Shown: positions 8,191 through 17,916, counted from the first letter of the stretch. The stretch is DNA of 64,000 bases from Muribaculaceae bacterium (GCA_009775125.1 VSPD01000003.1:62001-126000), one strand, 5' to 3'. Notes: generated from the letters alone by a model not told the origin. Program-made: numbers and translations.

Positions 8191-8609
8191 TATTTTACTA
8201 TAATCGCCGGATTTATTTCTTTAAGTCGGGCGATAAAGCCGTCGCGGTCTTTTGGCGATATTTCCAACGGCATCGCGCTCTTCATCACCGAGCGGTCGGT
8301 AAACTTAATCGACACTCTTTTCCGCGACATTCCCGCCGTGGCCAGATAACCGATTGTTTTCTTCACTTCCGCGATTTTACCGATGGGGAAACGGTGGGGC
8401 TTGAAAAGTTGGTACACGACAAGGTCGTCGCCGTCAATCTCATACCTGCATCCGAACATTAGCAAAACGCACATAGCCATCGAGCCTACAACAGGCAGGC
8501 AAACCACCCATGGCGTGGTTTCAATAACAAGGACGGACACCACTACACAAATCACAAGCGTTGCCCATACCCACCAGTCTATTTCCGATTTATAAATCTC
8601 TTTTTCCAT
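8190..8609 (-). CDS. Membrane protein with bacterial PH domain (bPH_4, DUF1200-like)
   Basis: Two hydrophobic segments near the N-terminus (about residues 13-55) are followed by a cytoplasmic PH-like domain. The pattern YEIDGDDLVVYQLFKPHRFPIGKIAEVKK and the end EISPKDRDGFIARLKEINP fit the bPH_4 family. Its role is unknown; such domains are thought to mediate protein contacts at the membrane. The frame is open to 8630, but a promoter at 8628-8658 would start RNA near 8622, so the ATG at 8609 (MEKEIYKS) is chosen. It is divergent from the large secreted protein gene. Confidence 0.8.
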   Translation of the reverse strand: MEKEIYKSEIDWWVWATLVICVVVSVLVIETTPWVVCLPVVGSMAMCVLLMFGCRYEIDGDDLVVYQLFKPHRFPIGKIAEVKKTIGYLATAGMSRKRVSIKFTDRSVMKSAMPLEISPKDRDGFIARLKEINPAIIVK

Positions 8610-8627
8610 TTTAATATGCTTACTCTG

Positions 8628-8658
8628 CAAAGTTAATTATTTTAAATCATTCAGCAAA
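8628..8658 (-). promoter_or_regulatory. Promoter of the PH-domain gene
   Basis: On the minus strand TTTG (8655-8658), a 19-base spacer and TAACTTTG (8628-8635) fit the Bacteroidetes consensus exactly. It fixes the start codon at 8609. Confidence 0.7.
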
Positions 8659-8750
8659 TAAATCTGTGGCATGCCCTGAGTTTTTCCTATACATAATGGC
8701 TGTTTTATTGGCATATTATTCGCAAATTAACTATAAAACACGTATATATA

Positions 8751-8781
8751 TTGCAAAATTACACTATTTAACTTATTTTTG
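8751..8781 (+). promoter_or_regulatory. Promoter of the large secreted protein gene
   Basis: TTG (8751-8753), a 20-base spacer and TATTTTTG (8774-8781) fit the consensus. RNA would start near 8787, inside the longest open frame, so the downstream ATG at 8851 is the real start. Confidence 0.65.
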
Positions 8782-8850
8782 CAACATACAGGCACACGAT
8801 TATTAATAGACCAAAATTTAGAATATTTGTCATCAATTAACTTTTCCGAT

Positions 8851-11800
8851 ATGAAAAACAGATTGAAATTCGCCCTTCTGCTGTGGGGTGCCGCTGCATT
8901 CCTTTCGTCGGCAACCGCGCAAGCAAGTCCGCAACAGAATATCACCGGCGACCGTGTATTCGATTCTCGTGTCGAACAGCATGTCGTGTCAAAAGCCGTA
9001 CCTGCGCCAAGACGCACCCGGACAAAAACACCAAAAGCCCGCACTTCGTCTACTCCGGGCACCGCGAAAATCACAAAAATAACACCGCCCTCGTTTTCAT
9101 TGCCGCCCGTATCACAAAATATCGGACCGCGGTCGCGCGCCGGAGCATCAACCCCGCTCAACGGCATTGTAATCTACTCCGACGATTGGAATGGAGATTA
9201 TAAATACGGCATGTATTCATGGCCTACCGACGGGTCTTCGGCCGAACCTTCTATTGTCGCCCTCGACAAAAATATGAAGGGACAGGCCGGCGTAGCCGTA
9301 GGCAACCGCTACTATATGACCTATTATGAAGAATCGTCTTTGGGCTACATATACTATAACGACCACTATGTCTTCGATATGGATACATGGGAGACAATAG
9401 AAGTGAAAGACGCCGGTACAAACAATTACCGCAACATCGCCTTTGCTCTCACCTACGATGCCACAACAGATCAAATTTTCGGTGAATTCTATAATTTTGA
9501 CGGCGACGGATATAATTTCTGCACATACAACGCAGAGGAACACAGGGCCGTGTATATCAATGAAATATCCGGCACGATGTGGAATGCGATGGCCGTGTCG
9601 CCCGACGGCATTTTATATGCTATCGACTACGACGGCGTGTTGCTCTCCGTCGACAAGGCATCGGGCAACACTACCCGAATTGGAGACACCGGCATCCGTC
9701 CCGAATATATGTCGTCGGCTGCAATCGACCAACGCACAGGCCGGTTCTATTGGAGTGTTTCCACCGCCGACAACAAGGGTTATATCTATGAGGTGAATCC
9801 TGCCACAGCCGAGGCAACATTGCTATATCAATGTCCCAACAACGAAGAAATCACCGGCATGTATGTGCCGGTTCCCGAAGCATCGGATAAAGCGCCTGAT
9901 ATCGCCGCCAATTTCAAAGGCGATTTCTCTGAAGGGTCGCTCGATGTGAATCTCTCGTTCGACGCTCCCTCGACATGTTTCGACGGATCGCCGCTCAACA
10001 ACGATGTCGATTATACAATAACATGCAACGGCGAGCAGATTGCATCCGGCAAAACCGCTCCCGGCGACAATGTCACACTTGAATATACTGCCCCGACTTC
10101 CGGCAACTATACATTTGAAGCAACTTGCTCCAACTCCGAGGGCGACGGGCCCTCTGCCAAACTAAACCTGTATCTCGGCATCGACAATCCGACCGCGCCT
10201 TCCGACGTTATCCTCACCTACGCCAACAATGTTTTCTCACTATCCTGGGCTCCGGCAAAGGCCGAGCATGACGGATATATAGCCGATGTGACCTACACTG
10301 TCAAACGAATTGTCAACGACGGCGCACCCGAAACTGTGGCATCAGGCATTACCGAATGTTCTTTCTCCGAACCATATTCCAGCGAAGGACTTGCAGAAGT
10401 GTACTACACGGTGGGAGCATCCGTGCACGAGTTCACATCTGCGTTCTCGCCATCCAATCACATCACCATAGGCTCGATTATTCCCCCATATAATAAAAAA
10501 TTTCTCGACAACGCCGACATTACGGGCTATACAATTATCGACGTCAACGACGACGAGCGCACTTGGGGCTCGAGCTATTCCGGCGTGCAGATTTCTTACT
10601 CCAATTCCTCTACCGGCCCCTTGGACGATTGGTTTATTTCTCCGGCTATAAAGCTATATAAGGACAAAATCTATACTTTCACAGTCGAAGCACAAAACAA
10701 CTCCACAAGCTACACCGAACGCCTCGAAGTGTGCATGGGCAAAGCGCCTACGGCTGCCGCTATGGTGAAGACCATCATTGAGCCGGTGGAGGTATTCGAC
10801 AACACCCCCATGAAATTCACCGCAAAGATCGTTTCCGACGAAACCGGCGATGTATTCTTCGGCATACACGCCATTTCCGACCCCGACCAATATTACCTTT
10901 ATATAAGGGAAATATCCATAAGCGCCGGTGAATCCACTTACGCCCCGGGCGCAGTGACCGATCTGAAAGTAACGCCCGGCACAAAGAATCCGCTCGAAGC
11001 CACAGTTTCTTTCACGGCCCCGGCTAAGGCTATCAATGGCGCTGAACTTACGGCAATCGACAAAATCGATGTATATCGCAATGAAGAGTTAATCACGACT
11101 CTCACCGATGTCGCCCCGGGAAAGGAATACTCATGCGCTGATATTCTAACCGAATCCGGCACATACAAATATCGCGTAGTGGCCTCCAATGAAAGCGGCT
11201 CCGGACTCGATGCCACAGTATCAGCCTATATAGGCGTGCCGTTGGTGCTTCCGCCGGCCAATGTCAATATTGCAGAAACTGAAAACCCGGGGGAAATCAC
11301 CCTCACTTGGGATGCCGCCACGACAACAGTCCACGGAAATGAAATAGACCCCTCGTTTGTTAAATACAACGTGCTCGACAAAAATGGCAACACCGTGGCA
11401 CGCGACCTCCCCGACTGTACCTTCACGCATCAGGCCGTGACCGACGGTCAGATTCTCGCCTACTACACGGTCGTAGCCGTGACATCGGCCGGACAATCAC
11501 AAGGCGCAACAAGCGACATTATTGCCGTTGGCACTCCCTACACCCTGCCGTTTGCCGAATCATTCGACAATGGCGATACATCAACAGTTTTCGGCATGAA
11601 AGGCGAGGATGCCTCGTGGAGCATAGTCACCGACGACAGTTATGTAACATTGACCGACTTTGACGGCACCAACGGATACGCCATGATGAATGGTCCGTAT
11701 ATCGACTCATTCTCCAACCTGTTTACCGGGAAGATTACTCTCAATGCCGCCAAGCCCGCACTCTCGTTTGCATATTACAATCTAAACTCGCAAGACGATA

Positions 11801-13359
11801 CAAACACCTTGGAAGTTAGCGTCATCACCGCCGACGGTCAAAAGCATCCCCTTGCCACATATGTTCAAAACGACGGAAAACTCGGTTGGAACTATGTTAT
11901 CCTCAGTCTCTCGGATTTTGCCGGACAGACCGTACAGATTAATTTCCTTGGTACGGTAGTCGAATATCAGACTATTATGATAGATGCCATATATGTCGGC
12001 GAACTGAAAGATAACGACCTTGGCATTTCCGGCATCAACGGGCCGTCGCAGGTTACTCCCGATCAGGCTTTTTCGCTCTCGGCTACTGTGAGCAATGCCG
12101 GCGCTCTTGCCGTTTCCGACTATAAGGTCGAACTTTACGCCAACGATGTTCTCATTGAAGAAAAGGCCGGTGTCGAACTCAACCCGGGTGACAAAAAGAC
12201 TTTCTCTTTTGAGCACTCGCTAAATATCGCCGCCCCTCAGCAAAACATTTTTACCGTCAACATCGCTTTCGACAAAGACGAGGATATTTCCAACAATTCA
12301 GCGCAACATGCCATCGAAATGACCTTGCCGTCATATCCCGTAGCCTCAGGCCTTGTTGCCGAACATAACGGCACCGGGGTTGCGCTCGAATGGCAAGAGC
12401 CCGAAATGACCGAGCTGCCAAAACTCTCGGTAACTGACGACTTCGAAGATTATGCGCCTTGGAGTTATACAAACGTTGGCGAATGGACCCTTGTCGACGG
12501 CGACGGCGTGCCCATCGGCGGCATAGCCGACCTCACATTCGGCACTATTGTGCGCGGAGAGACAAAATGTGCCTATTATGTCATGAACGACAATGGCCTG
12601 CCCGAGGCTTTTGCCGCACATTCCGGTCATCAATACATGGTGTCGACCTACCTATATGTCGGAGGCGTAGTCGCCGACTGGATGATTTCGCCCATGCTTA
12701 GCGGCGAGGCTCAGACCATTTCTTTCTATGCCAAAAGTTACAACGTCAACTATCCCGAATCTTTTAAAGTGCTTTATTCCACAACCGACAACGACCCCGA
12801 CAGTTTCATCGAGGTGGCTTCATACAGCAATGTTCCCGACGCTTGGACAGAATATACATTCCCCGTGCCGGAAGGGTCGGTTTATTTCGCCATATTCTGC
12901 GATTCCGATAACGCTTTCATGTTCTTTGTCGACGACGTGACCTACACTCCGGCCAACGCTGAATCTCTCAATCTCACCATTCTTGGTTACAATATCTATC
13001 GAAATGGAGAAAAAATAAACGACACACCCGTATCTGCAACCCAATATTCCGACCCCGACGGCGCGGTAAACGATGAATATATGGTCACTGTCGTGTATCC
13101 CGTAGGCGAGTCAGCGCCTTCTGCTCCCGCCATGTGCACAATGAGCGCTTCCGGCATCACCGGCGAACAGGCAACAAGTATCACCACAGACCGACGTTCC
13201 ATTATTGTGACAGGCGCAACAGGAAATGTCGCAGTATCCACTGCCGATGGAAAACTTATCTATTCACATGCGCAGGCACCGAAACACACCATAGCCACAC
13301 AACCCGGCATCTACATAGTATCGACAAGCACCATTACTAAGAAAGTACTCGTGCGATAA
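8851..13359 (+). CDS. Large secreted multidomain protein, likely type IX cargo
   Basis: This protein has 1502 residues. A signal peptide (residues 1-25, FLSSATAQA) leads to a propeller-like region (about 80-330, with SPDGILYAIDYDGVLLSVD). Several fibronectin III-like modules follow, alternating with choice-of-anchor/MAM-like jelly rolls (DDWFISPAIKL, ADWMISPMLSG) and a CARDB-like module (NAGALAVSDYKVELYAND). The last 70 residues resemble a type A type IX sorting domain, with GIYIVSTS and KKVLVR at the end. It is probably exported by the GldKLMN system and attached to the surface, where it may bind glycans or proteins; the ligand is unknown. The ATG at 8851 gives a proper signal peptide. A terminator follows directly. 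Confidence 0.85.
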   Translation: MKNRLKFALLLWGAAAFLSSATAQASPQQNITGDRVFDSRVEQHVVSKAVPAPRRTRTKTPKARTSSTPGTAKITKITPPSFSLPPVSQNIGPRSRAGASTPLNGIVIYSDDWNGDYKYGMYSWPTDGSSAEPSIVALDKNMKGQAGVAVGNRYYMTYYEESSLGYIYYNDHYVFDMDTWETIEVKDAGTNNYRNIAFALTYDATTDQIFGEFYNFDGDGYNFCTYNAEEHRAVYINEISGTMWNAMAVSPDGILYAIDYDGVLLSVDKASGNTTRIGDTGIRPEYMSSAAIDQRTGRFYWSVSTADNKGYIYEVNPATAEATLLYQCPNNEEITGMYVPVPEASDKAPDIAANFKGDFSEGSLDVNLSFDAPSTCFDGSPLNNDVDYTITCNGEQIASGKTAPGDNVTLEYTAPTSGNYTFEATCSNSEGDGPSAKLNLYLGIDNPTAPSDVILTYANNVFSLSWAPAKAEHDGYIADVTYTVKRIVNDGAPETVASGITECSFSEPYSSEGLAEVYYTVGASVHEFTSAFSPSNHITIGSIIPPYNKKFLDNADITGYTIIDVNDDERTWGSSYSGVQISYSNSSTGPLDDWFISPAIKLYKDKIYTFTVEAQNNSTSYTERLEVCMGKAPTAAAMVKTIIEPVEVFDNTPMKFTAKIVSDETGDVFFGIHAISDPDQYYLYIREISISAGESTYAPGAVTDLKVTPGTKNPLEATVSFTAPAKAINGAELTAIDKIDVYRNEELITTLTDVAPGKEYSCADILTESGTYKYRVVASNESGSGLDATVSAYIGVPLVLPPANVNIAETENPGEITLTWDAATTTVHGNEIDPSFVKYNVLDKNGNTVARDLPDCTFTHQAVTDGQILAYYTVVAVTSAGQSQGATSDIIAVGTPYTLPFAESFDNGDTSTVFGMKGEDASWSIVTDDSYVTLTDFDGTNGYAMMNGPYIDSFSNLFTGKITLNAAKPALSFAYYNLNSQDDTNTLEVSVITADGQKHPLATYVQNDGKLGWNYVILSLSDFAGQTVQINFLGTVVEYQTIMIDAIYVGELKDNDLGISGINGPSQVTPDQAFSLSATVSNAGALAVSDYKVELYANDVLIEEKAGVELNPGDKKTFSFEHSLNIAAPQQNIFTVNIAFDKDEDISNNSAQHAIEMTLPSYPVASGLVAEHNGTGVALEWQEPEMTELPKLSVTDDFEDYAPWSYTNVGEWTLVDGDGVPIGGIADLTFGTIVRGETKCAYYVMNDNGLPEAFAAHSGHQYMVSTYLYVGGVVADWMISPMLSGEAQTISFYAKSYNVNYPESFKVLYSTTDNDPDSFIEVASYSNVPDAWTEYTFPVPEGSVYFAIFCDSDNAFMFFVDDVTYTPANAESLNLTILGYNIYRNGEKINDTPVSATQYSDPDGAVNDEYMVTVVYPVGESAPSAPAMCTMSASGITGEQATSITTDRRSIIVTGATGNVAVSTADGKLIYSHAQAPKHTIATQPGIYIVSTSTITKKVLVR

Positions 13360-13378
13360 CCCATCGAAAAAAACTCCC

Positions 13379-13416
13379 AAAAGAGGCGACGATACAAAAA
13401 CTGTCGCCTCTTTTTA
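13379..13416 (+). terminator. Rho-independent terminator of the secreted protein gene
   Basis: AAGAGGCGAC (13381-13390) pairs perfectly with GTCGCCTCTT (13403-13412), followed by Ts. The T-run merges into the -33 box of the next operon. Confidence 0.88.
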
Positions 13417-13448
13417 TTTGCCCAAACAAAGTTTATTTAGTATTTTTG
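13417..13448 (+). promoter_or_regulatory. Promoter of the DUF262 gene pair
   Basis: TTTG (13417-13420), a 20-base spacer and TATTTTTG (13441-13448) fit the consensus exactly. It lies 21 bases before the ATG, directly after a terminator, so the pair is its own transcription unit. Confidence 0.75.
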
Positions 13449-13468
13449 TGATACTAAAATGATAATCC

Positions 13469-15214
13469 ATGGATTTCTACCCGAAACTTGTACTTGATAT
13501 CAAAGGGATGTTTTTTGTCCCGGCATACCAGCGCGGCTACCGCTGGGGAAAAGCGGAGGTGACACGCCTGCTCGACGATATTTACGAACGCGTGAACACC
13601 GGGCAGAATTACTGCCTGCAACCGATTGTGGTGAAACGTATCGACGACGGCCGCTTCGAGCTGATCGACGGTCAGCAACGGCTCACAACCCTTTACCTTA
13701 TACTGAAAGCAATCCAAAAAGAGCTGTCGATTCAGCTCCCTTACAATATCGATTACCAAACACGAAACGAATCTTCCGCATATCTCGACTCGCTCGACGC
13801 CGACAGAAAAAACGAATATATCGATTTCAGATATATCCACGACGCTTTTGGATATATCATGGACTGGTTCGGCTCCGACAGAAACGACTCGATGATGAAA
13901 CGCTGGAAGGTGTTCAGCCTTCTGAAAGAGCAGGTGCAGGTGCTGTGGTATGAGGCCGACGACAGCGAGGACAGCCGCAAACTGTTCTCCCGCCTCAACA
14001 TAGGCAAGATTCCTCTCACCAACGCGGAACTGGTGAAGGCTCTTTTCCTCAACCGCGGAGCCAAGGCCGACGCAAACACTCCCAATTCGCTGCAAGAACA
14101 GATCGCAGCACAGTGGGACAATATGGAGCGCGAACTGCATAACGAGGCGTTCTGGGGTTTCCTCTCAAATGCCGACCCCGACGACTACGACACTCGCCTC
14201 GACCTCCTGTTCGATTTCTTCACCGCCGACCGCGACAATAAAACCGACAAGTATGCAATATTCTTCGAATTGTCGACACGCCTCAAAGAGCAATATTCCG
14301 GGTCGAACGACGAGCTTTGGCGCGATATCTACGAATATTTCCTGCGCCTGCGCGAATGGTTCAACGACAACAAGCTCTATCACCGCGCAGGATTCATATC
14401 ATCTGTCAACGGCAAGTATCCGCTTTCAAGGCTCATCAACGATACCGAGGACATGGGCTATGACCAAAAAATAGCGTATCTCGACTCTCTGATTGCCGCG
14501 GAGGTGAAACTCGCCGACAATGACGCCGACACGGTGACCGAATTGAAAGAATTATCATATCTGAACTTCGCCGACAAGGAACGTATTGAAAAAATACTCC
14601 TGCTGCTCAACGTGCGCACCATGGCCAATTCAAGCGACATGTCGAGATTCCCGTTCGAACGTTACAAAAACAAGAAACGTCATGAAGGGTGGAGCCTCGA
14701 ACACATCCACGCCCAACACTCCGAAGGCCTTAACAAACGCGAGCAATGGGTGCAGTGGCTCGAGGAAAACGCCAAGGGCCTTGAAGCGATAAATCACTCC
14801 GACGACAAAGCGGCGGATTTGCTGGCAGAAATAGCATCTGCCGTGGAAAAGAATTCCGACGGCCTTGCCGGATACCGGCTAACCCAGGATGCGTTCGACC
14901 GCCTGCGCGGACGCATTACAGACGCCCTGTCGGCCGACCGTATTCCCGATGAGGACCTCCATTCTATCGCAAACCTCGCCCTGCTCGGATTCAAGGACAA
15001 TATCGTGCTCAGCAACTCGCTTTTCGAGACAAAACGGCAAAAAATTATCGACATGGACCGCTCGGGCGTATATGTGCCGGTGTGCACACGCAACGTGTTC
15101 ATGAAATACTACACGCCCGCCGGAGCAAACCAGCCACATTTCTGGGGCGCGCCCGACCGCGACGCTTACCTGGGCCGCATCCTGGAAACCATCTTCAACA
15201 TCAAAAACGATTAA
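13469..15214 (+). CDS. DUF262-DUF1524 protein (GmrSD-like), first of a pair
   Basis: This is a 581-residue cytoplasmic protein. The DUF262 N-terminus has VPAYQRGYRW (residues 17-26) and the nucleotide-binding signature IDGQQRLTTL (D67-R71), followed by FSRLNIGKIPLTNAELVKALFL. The C-terminal half has SLEHIHAQ (about residues 409-416), the His-rich start of the DUF1524/HNH-like nuclease core. Known fused DUF262-DUF1524 proteins include GmrSD type IV restriction enzymes, which cut glucosylated phage DNA, and SspE, which senses phosphorothioate. No ssp genes lie nearby. It is followed after three bases by another DUF262 gene. A phage-defence role is inferred from the family, not shown. Confidence 0.88.
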   Translation: MDFYPKLVLDIKGMFFVPAYQRGYRWGKAEVTRLLDDIYERVNTGQNYCLQPIVVKRIDDGRFELIDGQQRLTTLYLILKAIQKELSIQLPYNIDYQTRNESSAYLDSLDADRKNEYIDFRYIHDAFGYIMDWFGSDRNDSMMKRWKVFSLLKEQVQVLWYEADDSEDSRKLFSRLNIGKIPLTNAELVKALFLNRGAKADANTPNSLQEQIAAQWDNMERELHNEAFWGFLSNADPDDYDTRLDLLFDFFTADRDNKTDKYAIFFELSTRLKEQYSGSNDELWRDIYEYFLRLREWFNDNKLYHRAGFISSVNGKYPLSRLINDTEDMGYDQKIAYLDSLIAAEVKLADNDADTVTELKELSYLNFADKERIEKILLLLNVRTMANSSDMSRFPFERYKNKKRHEGWSLEHIHAQHSEGLNKREQWVQWLEENAKGLEAINHSDDKAADLLAEIASAVEKNSDGLAGYRLTQDAFDRLRGRITDALSADRIPDEDLHSIANLALLGFKDNIVLSNSLFETKRQKIIDMDRSGVYVPVCTRNVFMKYYTPAGANQPHFWGAPDRDAYLGRILETIFNIKND

Positions 15215-15217
15215 GAC

Positions 15218-17374
15218 ATGCCACTCAATACATTCCGACGCCTTTTCGACGATGACAAAAAGGTGACTATCCCGATGATTCAACGCGACTACGCGCAAGG
15301 TCGCAAAAAGGAGTTGAAGATACGCGAAGGCTTTGTAAAATCGCTTGAAGATTTGATCGACGGAAAGGGCGGTTCGCTCGACTTTATCTACGGAGCACTC
15401 GACAACGGCATTTTTACTCCTCTCGACGGCCAGCAAAGGCTCACCACCCTCTATCTGCTATATTGGCTCGCGGCCAAGAGAGAGTCGGTAGATGAGGCTC
15501 AATACATTTTTTTGAAACGGTTCTCATATCAGACACGCCCCAATTCAAAATTTTTCTGCCAACACCTTTTTGCCCATACGCCAAGCGCCGACGACGACAT
15601 AGCCCACGACATACGCAGCCAAAAATGGTATCGCCTGGAATGGAACAACGACCCCACGGTCGACAGCATGCTGCGTATGCTCCAATATCTCGACAGCCGG
15701 TTCTATCCCGACAAGGATAACTTAAATCCAATATGGGATAAACTCGATAACATTAAATTCTACTGCTTCGACATCGAGAATCTCGGGCTTACCGACGACA
15801 TCTACATCAAGATGAATTCCCGCGGCAAACCCCTTACGAGTTTCGAGCACTTCAAGGCTGAGTTCGACAAGGCATCGTCGTCTCGTCTTGCCGCAAAGAT
15901 GGACACAACCTACACCGACCGCATGTGGCGTCTTGGCAACACAAGCCCGCTCGCAGCCTCGCTTCGCGCCAAAAATCCCGATTTCATACCCGATGTCGAC
16001 CGCTATCTCCTGAATTTTATCAACATCGTGGCCCGATGCATCACTCTCGCGCTATATGGCACCGAGCCGTCGGCAAGCCCCATGGACTGGATTCCGGATA
16101 TATATTCCCACCCCTCGGCGGTGACTATGCTCGAACGCGCCTTCGACGCTATTTGCACCGATGAGGCCGACGGCGTGTTTGAGAATTTTTTCAGCCACGA
16201 CGACAGCGACCCCGAAAAAATAAATCTCGACAACATAAATATCTACCTTCTCGACACCGCATGTATCTCCGGCGCCGGCATGGGCTATGCCGAACTCCTG
16301 CTCCTTTACTCAATACTGCTCTACCTGGCCAACCATAACTCTTTCGACCCATCCGACAGCAGATATATCACCGAACGGACGATGCGAAGCCGCATGCGCG
16401 TTGTCCGCAACCTGCTAAAAAACTCTCCCAACCAATTACGCCCCGAAAGATACAGGGCCATCTTCCGCGAAGTGGGAGAATTCATTCTCCGAGGCATCCT
16501 CAACGAATCGCGCACGGCTCTCAACGAAAACCAAAAGAAAGAAGAAATAGCAAAAGCGGAATATATAAGCCAAAATCCGGAAGCGGAAAAGAATATCGCC
16601 GCCATCGAAAACCATCCCCTCCTGCTTGGCGCGCTAAGCGCTATCGGCTGGACAAAACCCGAACTTTTCGGCACATTCCGCGACGCGTTCACCGACTATC
16701 CTGCCCACTCGCCGCTTTTGACCCGCGCCATCCTTTGCCACGGCGACATCGCAAGCATGGAAAACTGGTGGCGCTATCGCATCGGCGTAGGCAAGAACGG
16801 CGGCGAAAACCTGTGGCGCGCAGTCCTGTTTGTGAACAAGGATAACTCCAAGATAAAAGACGTGCTTCCCGCGTTCCTTACCGACTACGCAGCCAAGGCT
16901 CAGGGCGGAAAAGAGCACACAGAAATCCTGAAAGCAATAATTTCAGAATACAATCCCGACCATTTCGGCCATATCAGTTACCTCATCAGATACTCGTCGA
17001 TACTGTCCAAGTCGGAATACGGCAAATTCTATTTCAACGACGAAATGGGATGGATAGCCTTATACACAAGATTCAAACCGGGACGTCACTCGGCTATAAT
17101 GCACCTTGCCGTGATGCAAGCCTGCGAGAAAGCAGGCCTCGGCTCGCGGCTCAGCCTCGGTGAATATCTCGACAACATTCAGGTCGACGACTCCGACACA
17201 TTCATCGACGCGACAAAGCGCGACGCCGTGCTTGTCCTCACCCGCCAACCCGACGGGTCCATGGCAGAAACCGGCCGCTATCCCCTCCCCCCCTACGGCA
17301 CCATCGACACAGCCCAATACATCGCCGCCAACATCATCCCCCAAATCCTCACCCCCAAACTCACCAACCCCTAA
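15218..17374 (+). CDS. DUF262 protein with uncharacterised C-terminus, second of a pair
   Basis: This 718-residue protein has a clear DUF262 domain: IPMIQRDYAQGR (residues 18-29), LDGQQRLTTLYLLYWL (D70-R74) and IYIKMNSRGKPLTSFEHFKAEF. I cannot find a DUF1524 His-Asn-His core; the remaining 450 residues are mostly helical and unrecognised, with a conserved-looking WWRYRIG stretch near 510. It may sense or regulate the nuclease encoded just upstream. The three-base gap means tight co-expression, and a terminator follows its stop codon. The motifs differ enough from the first protein that this is an old, not a recent, duplication. Confidence 0.85.
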   Translation: MPLNTFRRLFDDDKKVTIPMIQRDYAQGRKKELKIREGFVKSLEDLIDGKGGSLDFIYGALDNGIFTPLDGQQRLTTLYLLYWLAAKRESVDEAQYIFLKRFSYQTRPNSKFFCQHLFAHTPSADDDIAHDIRSQKWYRLEWNNDPTVDSMLRMLQYLDSRFYPDKDNLNPIWDKLDNIKFYCFDIENLGLTDDIYIKMNSRGKPLTSFEHFKAEFDKASSSRLAAKMDTTYTDRMWRLGNTSPLAASLRAKNPDFIPDVDRYLLNFINIVARCITLALYGTEPSASPMDWIPDIYSHPSAVTMLERAFDAICTDEADGVFENFFSHDDSDPEKINLDNINIYLLDTACISGAGMGYAELLLLYSILLYLANHNSFDPSDSRYITERTMRSRMRVVRNLLKNSPNQLRPERYRAIFREVGEFILRGILNESRTALNENQKKEEIAKAEYISQNPEAEKNIAAIENHPLLLGALSAIGWTKPELFGTFRDAFTDYPAHSPLLTRAILCHGDIASMENWWRYRIGVGKNGGENLWRAVLFVNKDNSKIKDVLPAFLTDYAAKAQGGKEHTEILKAIISEYNPDHFGHISYLIRYSSILSKSEYGKFYFNDEMGWIALYTRFKPGRHSAIMHLAVMQACEKAGLGSRLSLGEYLDNIQVDDSDTFIDATKRDAVLVLTRQPDGSMAETGRYPLPPYGTIDTAQYIAANIIPQILTPKLTNP

Positions 17375-17380
17375 AACAAT

Positions 17381-17420
17381 AAATGAGCCTGCGCCAAACG
17401 GCAGACTCATTTTATTTTTT
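17381..17420 (+). terminator. Terminator of the DUF262 operon
   Basis: AAATGAG-CTGC pairs with GCAG-CTCATTT around GCCAAACG, with a small bulge, followed by TTATTTTTTT. It lies seven bases after the stop codon. Confidence 0.75.
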
Positions 17421-17442
17421 TACCATACGGTGTAAAAATTGG

Positions 17443-17620
17443 CTCAAGCCAAAATTACGGTACATTGCGTCTCCGTTAGGAGACAAATATTGTAGCGCAG
17501 GGCGACAGCCCTGGGTGGGCATGAATTGTTATTTATTATGGTGTCGGAGCGGAGCCTGCCGGAGCGTTCGATAATGCTAACCGTGATACAGAAATTACGG
17601 TACATTACGGCGCATTATTG
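17443..17620. repeat. Hairpin-module mosaic repeat, family A copy 3 (partial)
   Basis: It contains the GTCTCC-GTTA-GGAGAC hairpin, the GCAGGGCGACAGCCCTG hairpin and the GGAGCGGAGCCTGCCGGAGCG module in the order seen in copy 1, then breaks off. Two short ATTACGGTACATT units follow. Confidence 0.8.
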
Positions 17621-17630
17621 ATTAAAATAG

Positions 17631-17768
17631 GTGGACCGCAACGCGGTCTAATACGGTAGGCACGGGCGAAAGCCCGTGTTTCTATCGCATCACGGAGGTT
17701 CGACTGCGGCCGCAGTCGAATAAAAACATCTCATCATAACATGGGCTTGCGCCCATGCCTACCATATG
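17631..17768. repeat. Symmetric NotI-palindrome repeat, family B copy 1
   Basis: A central perfect palindrome GACTGCGGCCGCAGTC (17702-17717) is flanked by CACGGGC-GAAA-GCCCGTG on the left (17661-17678) and CATGGGC-TTGC-GCCCATG on the right (17740-17757). The outer arms GGTAGGCA and TGCCTACC are inverted copies, and a GACCGC-AAC-GCGGTC hairpin leads in. Confidence 0.85.
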
Positions 17769-17779
17769 CCGCTTCTGTC

Positions 17780-17880
17780 AAAAAACACATTGTGCATCGT
17801 GCAATTTCACAATCCGGAGGATTCTTTGCTTTGGCAAAGCGCTTTGCGATTAGTTTTCCTGCCGGGAGGATGGTGTCCAT
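17780..17880. repeat. Heptamer fragment plus family C hairpins
   Basis: A short ATTGTGCATCGTGCA heptamer unit (17783-17800) is followed by TTCACAATCCGGAGGATT and a CTTTGGCAAAG hairpin, matching the right half of the unit at 8133-8190. It ends near TTTTCCTGCCGGGAGG. It lies between convergent genes. Confidence 0.7.
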
Positions 17881-17884
17881 TATT

Positions 17885-17916
17885 GAAAAAAGGTGAGCAA
17901 AAATATTGCTCACCTT
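17885..17916 (-). terminator. Terminator of the Sus-like operon
   Basis: AGGTGAGCAA at 17891-17900 pairs with TTGCTCACCT at 17906-17915 around AAATA. Read leftward it is followed by TTTTTTC, so it ends the operon whose last gene is GH97. Confidence 0.8.

Noticed and set aside
13469..15214. SspE-type phosphorothioate system
   Set aside because: No sspABCD or dnd genes are in the window, so only the general DUF262-DUF1524 call is kept.
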